Shown one piece after another: positions 1 to 12,000 of a DNA stretch of 64,000 bases. Position 1 is the stretch's first letter. Each line of letters begins with the position of its first letter. Position numbers and translations under genes: made by a program. Source of the stretch: Mantamonas sphyraenae (lineage: Eukaryota; CRuMs; Mantamonadidae); contig JAPMXV010000007.1 of NCBI GenBank assembly GCA_026936335.1, forward strand, positions 186,001 through 250,000, written 5' to 3'. The notes under the pieces were generated by a model, which saw only the letters and a list, made by a program, of their open reading frames with translations, made no database searches and had not been told where the DNA came from.

Positions 1-3000
1 CCATCACCGCCTTGGTCTCCCTTGTTGCGTTCCTCTGCCCGCTGTGCGTTCTTGATCGTCGACAGGTAGAACGACGCCTCTGCCACCTCCTCCAGTTCAG
101 ACTGCATGCGTTGCAGGAACAGCTGGCTTGTGTCCATCCACGCCATTCCCGACCGTGTTTCCATCTGGTTCCACACACTGTTTGCATCTTTGTCCTTTCC
201 CTTCCCGCCCACGCCACCGTTGCCACCTTCTGCCCCGCTTGGCATCTGACTGCGTCGTCGGCTGCTGCTGGACAGACTGTTGTTGTTCAGCGCATTGCCA
301 ACGCCGCTCCCGCCGCTCATGCTCCCGCTTCCCGCACCACTGCTCGTGCCCGACGTGCTCTCGTCCTTGCGTCCCGGACGGCGTCGCAGCTCAGAGTACT
401 CTCGCTCCACCTGCACGTTGGTCGCAAGCACCTTTTTCAACACCTGGCCGTGAAGCTTCATCGTCACCTTGCCGCTTTCGTCAAACAGGTCCTTCACATC
501 GCCCAAGTCAGACTCCAGCAGCAACTCGTCGTCTACGTTCGACATGGCTTGGATGTAGTCTTCCAACTGTTCCAACTCGTGCTTGCCCAGCTCCGACAGA
601 CGCTCCCGCTCAAAAACAAACGGGTAGCGTGTCACGCGACGTCGCTTCAGCTCACGCAGCAGCTCATGCTTCTCCAGCGCACACAGTTCCAGGTGCTTCG
701 ACACAATGCGTGTTGTCCGGTCTCGTTCCGTTTGCGCACGCAGGATCCGTTTCATGCTGCCCATCAATTCCTCCTTCAACACCTCCAGCGATCGCAGCTG
801 CTTCACAAGCTCCTTCTCGGTGTCCATCCGAGCCTTTTCGCTCATTTCGTCGCCGTCGCCCTTTGCTTCTCCATCTTGCGTCTCTCCAGCCTCCAACTGT
901 CGCTGCAGCGTCTCCACACGCAGGTCGATCTCCTCGATGCTCTTCATCAGTTTCAGAACCTCCTCATTGTCCGGGATTGCCATGGTCAGGTTCTTTCGCA
1001 GCAACCCTTGCATTTCCAGTCGCTTGGGTTCCAGCTGCTTCAGGTTTTCCTGGATCAGCTTCAGTGGCAGATGCTCCGACCCACTCGACGCGCGCAGGGC
1101 CGCGTTCAGGTACGTGTTCACCTTGCGCCGCTCCACACTCATGTCAAAAAGCTCCTTCATCTTTTGCAGCGACCAATGCGACTCGTCAAACTGCTCCGTC
1201 AGCATGCGCTGCAACTGCCTTCGCAGAATGTCCTTGCGCTGGTCCAGGCCCTCCAGCTGCTGCTTCCACTTGAACCGCGTCTGCGAATACCCACTCCCGT
1301 GAATCATCCTGTCCTCTTGCTGCTCCACGGTCTGCGAAAAGTCATGTTGCAGCTTCTGCTCCTCCACCTCTAGCTGCTTCAGCCTGTCCAGCAGCACGTG
1401 CACTCCGGCCAATTCCGGCAGCGCAAAATGCAGCTGGCCCTCAAGGCGTCGGCGTACCGCGCGTCGATGTGCTTCCAGTTCCTGCATGTCCTTCACCAAC
1501 CGCTCCACAATGACCACCGACTCTCCGTCGCTGCCCTGTGTGCGCATCACCTCTTCAAACTCCTGCAGGTACTCTTCCTTGGCCTCTTGCAACTCCTCCA
1601 TCTCCAGGAACAGGTCATGCGTCGGGTCGTGCTCCACCCCACCGTAGAATCGCTGGATTTCCAGGTGCAGTTGGTTCATCAGCTTCTGCTTGCCCGAGTC
1701 TGCACGGCGCATCTTTTCAATCGACTCGAGCCTCGTCTCGTGCTCCTCATCCGTTTCCTCCGCGCCTTCCATCAGCAGCGACGTGTGGTTGTGGATCTGG
1801 CCCAGCAGCGACATGATTCGGTCGTCCATCACCTGCATGGCTCGTATCGTCTTGACCGGCGAGTCCACGTTGCCCGCCACCTCACCGTCTACGTTCTCCG
1901 CCAGTGAGATCACAAGCTGGTTCATCACTTCTGTGTCCTTGCGCGTGGCCTCCTGCAGCTCGCTCACGACCACTCGCTCCGGCAGCGGCATGTGCACCTC
2001 AATCTGGTTCTGAAACTCGCGCCACGACCCTTCCACCTTGATGTACATCGTCAGCATGCGCAGCAGCGGGTTGTCCGTCTCGTTTGCAAACTGCTCCTTC
2101 AGCTGCTTCTCCATTTCCAGCAGCACCTGCTCCGATTCTGTTTCCAGCGATCGGATCTGCTGTCGCAGCGCATAGTGCTGCGAGAATGTTTCCACGTCCA
2201 CCACGTGTCCACCGCGTCGCTTGCTTCCGTAGAACGTCGCCAGATCCTTTGCCACCTGCTGTCGCAGCCGCTTGCTCTCTGCCTCCAGTTCCTTGTACTG
2301 CTGCATCATGCCCAGGAGCACGTGACGAGCGTCCAACGCCTCCACCAGGCTGCGTTCCACCTGTTGCGCCATCGCTTCCTTCTGCTTCGTCAGCTCGTCA
2401 AACTCACGCACAACCGATGCACTTGGCGGGTCGGTGCGCAGAGGGTTGAACGGCAGCATCAGCTCCAGGTTCAGCCGTTGCAACAGCTCCATGCGCTCAG
2501 CGTCACCTTCACTCACGTCCACGATCAGCTGGTGGCTCACGTGTCGCGTGTCCAGCACAGCCATGTGGATCGAACCGCGCAACTGTTGGACCAGCTCCGT
2601 GCGCTGCATGTGCAGGGTGCGGACTTCGTCTGCAAGCTTTTGCATCTTGCTCACCAGCGCCACCTGCGACGTCTTGTGATCCTCCGACTTTTCGATGCGA
2701 CTCTCCACCGCCTTTGTTTGAAGGTCGTACGAACGCAGCTGGCCCAGCAAAATGCGTGCAGGGTGATCCGACGGGATCTCGCTGATGATATCTGTAAACA
2801 GCGACATCTGCATGTTGCGTTGTTGGTCGTGCAGGTCTCGGATGCGCTCCGACAGCATGCGCGATCGGAACTCGGCCTCCATCTGACTCTGCATCGTCTG
2901 CCTCTGGAACTCAAGCACCTTGAACTCGTGGAACAGCAACAGCGCCTCTTCCATGCCCTCTGGCAGCTTGCTCTTCTTCTTCTTTTTGCGTTTCATGCCC

Positions 3001-6000
3001 CCGTCATCGCTTTCCTCGTCGCTGTCTTCGTCCTCGCTGTCTTCGTCGCTGTCTTCATCAGTGCCCTCCGCCTTGGCAGTCTCCAGGGCATGCTGTGCCA
3101 GGTCGCGCAGCTGTGCATCCAACTTTGCGATCAGCTTGCGCTTTACACTCAGCGACGTGTCCAGCAGCTCCATGAGCTTCTCAGGCTGGCCGTGGTGCTT
3201 AAAGTATTGCAGTTGTTTCTGCAGCTCCTCTCGCTCCTGCTCCGTGTCCCGCAGCTTCTGCAGCGTCTCCATCGCCTCGTTCTCGTTGCCCATTTCCAGC
3301 GTCAGCTTCACGCGAAGGATCTCCTCCAGTTTGGCTTCGTTGTTGTCCAGCCTGCGCACATAGTTCTCAATCTGCTCTGTGCTCAGGTCGCCCACGCGCT
3401 TCGCCTGCTCCTTGGCCTCTTGGAACAGCTCGTCCCACTGGCTTGCGTCCATCTCGTTGAAGTCCAGATTTGACAGCAGGTGAAACGACCCTCCACTGCG
3501 CGACGACTCACGCATCAGGCCGCCCAGTTGCTCTACGGCTTCGCTGCGCCGTTCGTTCAGCGCGTTCAGTTGTTGCACAAGCTGCTCCAAAAAGTCACTG
3601 TCGCCGCTTGACGGGGCTGCACTGAGGCCCTTGCCCACGGTGCTGTTGCCCGAAGTAAGGGACTGCAGCGCCGCATGCAGGCTGCTGATCTGATACGGGA
3701 TGTCCTGTGCGGTGCTATCCAGTTCCTCGTCCAGCTGCGTCTCCAGCAACTGCCGCTTGTGTTCCAGCTCAATGATCTTTTGGATGCCCTTCATCGTCAC
3801 CTCGTCGTTCTCGTCGCCCCCTTCTTCCTCCACCACCGACGTGTACATCTCTTCCTGGAGGTGTTGCTGCAGGTCGTTCTTGGCCGCGGTCATCGTCGTG
3901 TCCACCTCGACGATCTGGTACAGAAGGTCGATTGCAGCCGAGTCGGTGGGGAACGCACGCACTGCATCGTCTTCCAACTGCACCAGCAGTTTGCGCTTCT
4001 GCAGTTGTTGGATCTTCAGACCCACCATCAGGTTTTCGTACCCGACCATCTGCACGTTCTCACCATCGGCAAACATGGCCAACAGACGCTCGCGCTGCAT
4101 GTCCATCTGACGCTCCAGCTTGCTCAGCCTCTGCAGCGTGTTGTTGATTTGCACCGACAGGCCCAAGTCGTCCATGGCGTTGGCCTGCGACTCCATTTGC
4201 AGGCTCAAACGCTTCAACGAGCGCTCGAGCACGTTGACACGCGAGCGAAGGGCATGCAAAGGCGTCTTGATCTCGCCCTTGGCTGCACTCAGTTGCAGCT
4301 GCAAGCCCAGGATGCGCGAGTCAAGCTCCTTGACCTCGCGCAACGCTGCACGTGCACGATTCTTCTTGGCTTCACTCTGCACACGGTCCACCATGTTGTT
4401 GATGCGAATGCGGATCGACTCACGGTTCATCTGTGCCGATTTGAGCTTGTCCACAATCTTCACCTCGGCCGACGGGTTGGTCGTCGTGTCCAAAGCCGGA
4501 CCGCCATCTCCTGTGCCGCTCCTTGCGTGGGACGCACTCAGCTTGGCCTTGAGCTTGTCTTCTTCCTCGTCTGCTTCCATCAGCTGCGCAAACAGCCCGC
4601 GCATCGGGTGCGTGGTGTTGAACTTGCGCTTCAGCTGTTTCTCGATTTGCGACTTGGTGGTCTCTCGGGTCACCGCAAGCTCCATCAGATCCTCCTTCAT
4701 CCGTTCCTGCAACGCGGCCGCCCCATTCTCCTCGTCCGCAGGATCCTTTGCGCGCAGCTTGGCCTGCCCTCCGTTCTCGCGCTCCAGCGTAAACATGGCC
4801 GATCGGATGCCAAACAGGCTGCCGAGCATGCCCACGGACTCGTGGTCCTCGCCCAGGTTACTGCTCAGCTCCACCTTCATCTCGTCGCACACTTCGTGGT
4901 CCATGCGCAGCAGTTCGCGCATCCTCTTCTGCGCCTCAGTCAAGCGCACCTGTCCTCCCGATGCCCCTTCGCCCTTGCCCTCCAGTGCATCCAGTGCGGA
5001 CTGTGGCACGTCACTCGCGTGCACCAGCAGACGAAGCTTGGTCGAGCCTCGTGTAAACTCCCGAAACAGGGCGCGCATATTGGCCACATTCCCACGCAGC
5101 GGATGGTTGTCCTTGGTTGCTGCGTCCACCTGATCTTGCAACAACTGCAGCTGTTGTTCTGCCTGACCCTGGCGCACGCGCAACACATAGCCACTGCGAA
5201 GCTCATCCACGAGCTCTTGGCGCACTTCCAACACCTTTTCTCGCGTGTCCTGAATGTACCTCTCCCGAAGCTCCTGTTCCGTCAGCAACTGTGTGATCAT
5301 CGCGTCCTTTTCGCTGTTGCGCAGGCGAACCTCTTCCAGGGTGCTTCGCAGCGCAGTCATCCCGCTCGGCACACCGTAGTACAGCTGAGTCATCACCTCG
5401 GTCTTCTCATCGCGCACCTTTTCAAACCGCTCCACCCACTGTTCCACCAGCTTGTCGCCCTTTTCACCCGCGTATGACCTTGACCGTGCAAACGACGTGT
5501 TTGCAAGGCGTTTCCACTGCATGTACAGGCGTCCACTGGTGGTGGCGTGTGCCTTGTGGAGGCGAGTGAGTTGCAACAACTTGAGCACGTGGCGCTTGCC
5601 CAACAGGTTGTCCTTGTTGGCCTCCAACAGAGACGACAGTCTCTTCAGACGCATCGATTTGAGCATGTCGTCTGTGGGCTGTGCGTCGCTGGCCAGGTTT
5701 AGCCCCACAAGATCGTCCAGAGCCGCCTTGTTCTTTTCGTCCACACCAGGCATCGTCTTGAACTCCTTTTTGCACTGCGCCTTGCGCATATGCGAGTGCA
5801 AGTCGGCAAGGCACGCCAGCAGCTTTGTGTCCGTGTTCCGCGTCGTGATGTGCACCGCAGCCATGTGCACCTGATCGAACAGGCGCATCAACAGGTTACG
5901 GTGCAGCTCTAGAGATTCCAGGTGCAGCATCTGTGCGCTGAAGAGGCTTGCTGCAATCTGGCGACTCGGAAGTTCGTTGTTGCTTCGCAGCGCATCGGAA

Positions 6001-9000
6001 ATGCTCTCGTGCATCGAGGCCGCCCACTGCATCATTTTGAACACGGAGAACGCCAGCGACAGGATGTTTTGATCCAACGTCTCGCCCATGATACGCGCAT
6101 GCATGGACAGGCGCATCATGCCAATGGGCAGGGTGAATCCCAGGAACGTTCCGTCGTCCGCAGCAAATGCAACGATTTGTTCGGTCAGGCGGTCCACCTC
6201 GACCATCATAGGCTTGGCCACATTGGCGTCGTACTGCTCGATGTGGTTCTGCAGTTCCGTTACCTTGGACTCCGCCACTCCGTCCAGGTCCATAATCATC
6301 TGGCCAAGCGCCACTTGCACGCCGTCCAATTGGCTTTGCAGCTCGGCCACGGACGCGTGCATACCATCCTCCGCCTTCTTCACAGCCGTTTGATACTCCA
6401 CAAAATGGTTCAGGCACGTGTTGATCTCCTGTGTCAGCGTATGCACATCCTCAATCTCCTTGCTGTCGTGCTTGAATTTTGGACTCTCGCGAATCAGCGT
6501 CGAGCGCAGCGATTCCTCTGACGACACAATCACCTGACACAACGCAACCAGATCATCCACGATCTCTTCTGGCGTGCGCATAGACACAGGAGGGTGGCCC
6601 GCACCCGTCTCGGCCGTTCCTGGGCGGCTGTCCTCCCCCACCAGAGAGGACGACGACGACGTGGATGACGAAGAAGACGACGTGGTCATGCCCGTGGCCG
6701 CATGTGCGTCCTCACCCTTGGTTGATTCCGTCGTCTTGCCTTCCTCCTCGCCCTTGTCCGATTCTGCAGATTTCCCTCCTGCCTCCTTGTCCTCCTCTGA
6801 CCCGTTCTTGGACGACGCCGACGAAGAGGAGGGCGTCTGCTCTTGTTCAGCCTTTGTATCTGCCATCTTTTCCTTTCCTTTGTCCTCCTCGGTGTCCTCT
6901 TTCGTCTCCTCGGTGGTCTCCTCCTTGCCCCCTTTCTCATTCGTGGCCTCCTCCTTGCCCTCTTCCTCCTTTGTGGGCTCATCCTTGCCCTCCTCCTCCT
7001 TCTTCTCCGTCGGCGACGAGGATTCGCCCTCCTCATCCTTCTTCACAACATCCTTCTGCACTTCCTTGGCCTCATCTTCTCCCTTGCCTTTGGCGCTGGC
7101 CTTCTCGTCGTCCTTTACATCTTTCTCGTCATCATCTTCCTTCTGTTCCTCCTCCTTTTCTTCAATCGTGGAAGACACAACCGGTGACTTGCCCTTGTTG
7201 CTGTTGTCCGCCTTCTCCTCTTCGTGATCCTCGTCCATGATGTCCACGATGTTGCTGCCGGTGTGAAAATCTTGCTTGCTGAACGTCGCCTCCAATTCGC
7301 TCACATATTCAATGGCACTGTCCATCTGCTCGAGCATGGAAACCATGGTGGCAATCGATTTGGGTGCCTTCTCGTCGCTCGACAGCATCTTGGAGATCAT
7401 CGCGTGCAGGGCGTCTCGGTACTCGTCGCACAACTGGCTTAGTTTCACCACACCCGCACGGCTTCCCACCAGCAGGTGGTCTTGATCGATGCGCACGTCG
7501 ATGCTGTCGTGTCTCGACCCGTTTCTCTTGTCTGTGTTGCCCCAGTACGCACGGCTCTTGGCCCACACTTCCTGTGGCAACTGCGACATCTTGTTTACCA
7601 CGCCCTTCAGCGCACGCTGGATCTTGTTTTCACACTCTTGAAGCGCCTTGGCGTGCTCAGTTTCCGTCTTGCTCACCGTCGGCTCAGCTGCTCGCTTGCC
7701 CTTCTTGCCGGTGCTGCTGCTCGCTTCATCTCCCCCCTCTGCCTCGCGATGGGACAGCAAAACCTCGCGCATGTCGCGCAGTTGGCTCACAGCCTGCTCG
7801 CACACACGCTGCACCTGCGCAGCTTGCTCGCTCACAGGGCCTCGCAGACGGTACGGCACCGTCAGCTTGTCGCTGGCACGTAGCAGGCCTCGCATCACCT
7901 TGGACATCTTTTCCAACACTGCCTCCTCCTCGTTCGCTTCCGCCTTGCTCCTCTGCGTCCACCAAAACCCGTCCCACACCCCGTCGTTCGCTCTTTGCTT
8001 CATCACATCAGAGTCCTGGCGTTGCACACGATCACAAACAATGCGCATCCCCTCCTCAATGGCCTCTTCCGTTTCCACAAGCAGGTTGATGGTGCCTCCC
8101 AGGCGTTCTTCGTACTCCTTCGCCGAGAATCTCGATCTTGCCTGCGCCTCCAGATCCGACACCACCTTCCACCGGCCCACGCTCGTCACAGCAAACTCCT
8201 GAGCCACCCAACCGGGCGTTCGCTTGACTGCCACCTGTGCTTCGGCCACGCTCGTGTCCACCTCTTCCATCAGATTCTTCCACACCGCATTGCTCTCCAC
8301 CTCCAATTTGCCCCACGTCTTGCGCAATTTGCGCACAGCCTTGAGATCTTTTGCCATTTCCAATCCGGCTTCCACCTCCGAGTCGCCGCTCTTGTCGTCC
8401 TTCTTTGCTGCAGAAGCTGCTGCATTCCCTCCGCCTTTCGCCGCATCCTGCGTCAACTCCGCCACGCGTTCCAAGGCCTTCTTGGCTTCCTTCTCGTCCC
8501 ATTTGGTGTCCAGCTCGTCGTCAAAGCGCACCAACAGCTCGTCTAGCTCCTCGCGCACGTCCCACAGCCGCTTGACAACCTTTTCGGCTGCCGGCCTCAT
8601 CGTCAGATCCCCATCGTGCGCGAGCACATTTAGCACAGCCGTCGGCACGAGCATGTGATGCTTCCTTTCCATGCGTGTGCGCAGCTGCAGCACCTCTTCG
8701 CCTTCCAGCTTCAGCGCGCTCAATTGCTGTGTCTGTGCACCCTGCAGTCTGTCCAGAAGCGCCATTGCTCCGGCTTGCTCTCGTTCCAGGTCCTCTTGGG
8801 TCACCTGTTGGCCTTTGTACTTCTCATTCATGGCAGCCTGCACCAAACACACACCCTGTCGCATCTGGCCGACAAGGTTGGTCACATCTGCGATCATGCT
8901 TTGCACCTGCATGCGCAATTCCAGCTCGCTGTACTGAGTCAACACCGCGTCCAACTGGCTCGTGTCTGTACCCGCGGCCTTCTTGTCCAATGTGCGCTCT

Positions 9001-12000
9001 GAAAGCACACCCACCACCACTTCGATCTGTTCGCACAGGTCCTCGCACTCCAGCAGCTTGCGCAGGCAGCTGGAGTACTCCGGGTGGCTATCGAGCATTC
9101 TGTGCATGTCTGCAAACACTGCCCGCTGCTCCTCTTGCGCATTGCTCACCTCGCTCAGCGCCTCCTGTGTGACCCCGATCGCGTTCTGCATGTGGCTCCT
9201 CACAAACGCAGAACGCGCCTCTTCCAGCCGTTCCAGAGCCGAGTTGCTCTTGTTGAACTGCGCCAACACCTCTTCCTTGTCCTTCAGATGCTTCTCCACC
9301 TCCTTTTTCACTTTTTCTCGCGATGTCTCCAGCTGATGCACCGTTGTCTCGTACACGCTCTTCATCTGCAAAGAGCTCGTCGCAAATGTCTTGGCACGGT
9401 CCTCTCCCGTCGCACGCGACAGTTCGTCCTCTTTCACGTCCAGAATCTCCTCGGGCGCCATCATCATGCTCACCTTGTCCAGCTCTCCGTCGAGGCGTTT
9501 CAGCTCCTCCAGCGACGACCGCAACACCTGCCGCCTGTGTTTAGGCACCTCTTGACGCACAATGTCGTCCAGCGAGCTCCACATTGTCTTTTTGCTCGTG
9601 TCCAGGTGCTGGTACTTCTCCGCCGCTTCCAGCAATTCCCGCTCCATGTTGAAATTCAGCATCACGTCTTTCCGCTTCACGTCCAGCGACTTGAGCTCGT
9701 TGAACAGCCGCACTGCCGCGTGGTTCGGCGCAAAATGCTTGTTCAACTGCGCCTCAAAGTCACGCAGCAAGTCCTTCTTGCGCTGTTCCAAGCTCTGCAG
9801 CTCCTCAAATGTCTGTTCCGTGTCGCTCAGCGTGCTGCTTCCATCCTGTTCCAGCAGCCGCTGCAGACGTGCGCTCTCCTCGTCCACAGCTGCCATCTCC
9901 TGCATCAGCTCCTCCATGCCTTCTACGTGTGCGCAGTACGCAAAAACCGCCTGCATGCGCTCCGAGCGCTCCGGCACAAGCTCGCCCACCTGCTCGCTGA
10001 TTTTCCGCAACAGCGGCGTGTCTCGCTCCAACTGCACTCGCAGCTCTGCACACACTCCCACACGCACCCGCTCCATCATTTTGTCAGCCACCACAAACTC
10101 GTCGTGCATCTTGCGGATTTGGTGGTCGCTCTCAAACCGCTCGCTGATCATTTCGTCCAAGTGTTCGTTGATCTGTTCGTACTCGTATCCCACCTCCTTC
10201 AGCTGCTTCTCCAGGTTCGCCGTCTCGCTTGCGTCCATGCGCGACCTCCCAGACACTGCCTTCACCTCGCGCATCAACTTGAAGTGCTGTGTGTCCAACT
10301 TGTGGATGCGCTCAGCGATCTTTTGCATCTCCGGATGCCCCCGGATTTGCAGCTGCTGCGCAAACACCTTGCGCAGAGTGGTGCGTTCGGTCTCCATCTT
10401 GAGCGCTTCACCCACCTGCTTTGACAACTCGCTCTCCTTGTGGCCGCCGCTCGCTGCCACCTCCTTGCTGTGCTCCACCAGCTCGCCTTTCACTTTCTTC
10501 TTGTCCACCTCCACGCCGCGGATGTCTCGCAGCAGCTTCTCCGTGAAGAAACCTTTGCTCACGTGTCGGTTCAGCTCGTGCTCCAAGCGCGACTGAAGCG
10601 CCTTCTTCTCTGTAACAAGCGACTCCAGCGTCGCCAGCGCCTGTCGTCCGCGCTCTGCCAGCTGCGGGTCCGCCGTCTTGCTCTGTTTCATCTGGAAGTG
10701 AATGTTCTCCAGCTCGGCACGCATCTCCTCAAACAACTGGTCCTGCACGTCTGCACTCTGGAAGATCTGCAGCAGCGGATGATCGTCGGAGGACTCTGTG
10801 CCGGCACGCTCCTGCAACTGCTGACGCAGCGCCCGCTCGCTCAGCGCATACGACTTGAGCATGGCCAGCGGATGATTCTCTCCGCCAAACTTCATCTTGT
10901 CCAGCTGTGCGTGCAGCTGTGCGTTTTCGTCGCGCATCCGCTGCCTTTCCGACTCCATCTTCTTCATGCGTCTCTCCATCGCCTCCAGCTTGGCAAGTGC
11001 CATATCGTGCTCCACGCTGCCCACCATGTCCAACTCGTCCAGCGAGCTCGTCCCCTGAAGCGGCGAACTCAGCTCACGGTGTAGGCCACTCGGCGACGGG
11101 CTGCTGCTGTTGCGCCCGCTCTCGTCTGACCCTCGCTTCATCAGCGCCCCGAGGCCGCCCTTGGCCAGCCTCGACGCAGCCATTATCTTCTTTGTGGCCG
11201 CCTTGAACGCTTCGCGTGGACGCTTTGCCTTGAGCCTGCGCGCACGCAGCGAGATCTTCTTCAGCTCGCCCGCAGCCGTTGCCAGATCGCGTGTCTGCAG
11301 AATCTTGACCCCGGCCACAATGTACGAATGGATGGAGCGCTGGTACGACGAGGCGTTGTCTGCCACGGGAGGCACCACAGCACCCACCTCCAGCAAATGC
11401 AAGGCGCACCGCACCTGGCCGTTGACGATGGCCTCCTGCAGCGGCGTGGAGCCGTTGTCGTCCGTCACGTTGACGTCTGCGCCGTCGGCCATGGTCAACA
11501 AGTGGCAGCACTCGAGCTGTCCCTCCGAGGCGGCGTAGTGCAGCGGCGTCCACCCGCGTCCGTCGCGCACGGCGATGTCTGCTCCCATCATCAGCAGAAA
11601 CATGGCAAAGTCGTTCTGGCCGAGAAAGATGGCCTCGTGCATGGTTGTCCACCCGTCCGTGTCCTTGTGGTTCACGTCTGCGCCGTTTTTGATCAGCATC
11701 TTGGCCACGTCCTTGTTTCCCTTGTTTGCACAGATGTGCAGCGTACTCCAGCCCGTCTTGTTGGTACTCTGTGCGTCTGCGCCGCGTTCCAGCAGCAGCG
11801 CAACAGCGTCGGCGTGGCCCGAGCGTGTAGCCAGAAGGATGGCGTTGGCTCCTTCCTGGTTGGCGTGTTCCAGATCCGCGCCTGCGTCCAGAAGCGTGCG
11901 GATTGCCTCCACGTCGCCACGAGAGCATGCCTCGTGCAGTGGAGTCCATCCGCTCTTGTCGGTTGCATCGACCTCGGCCTGGTGTTCCAGCAGGTGGCGG

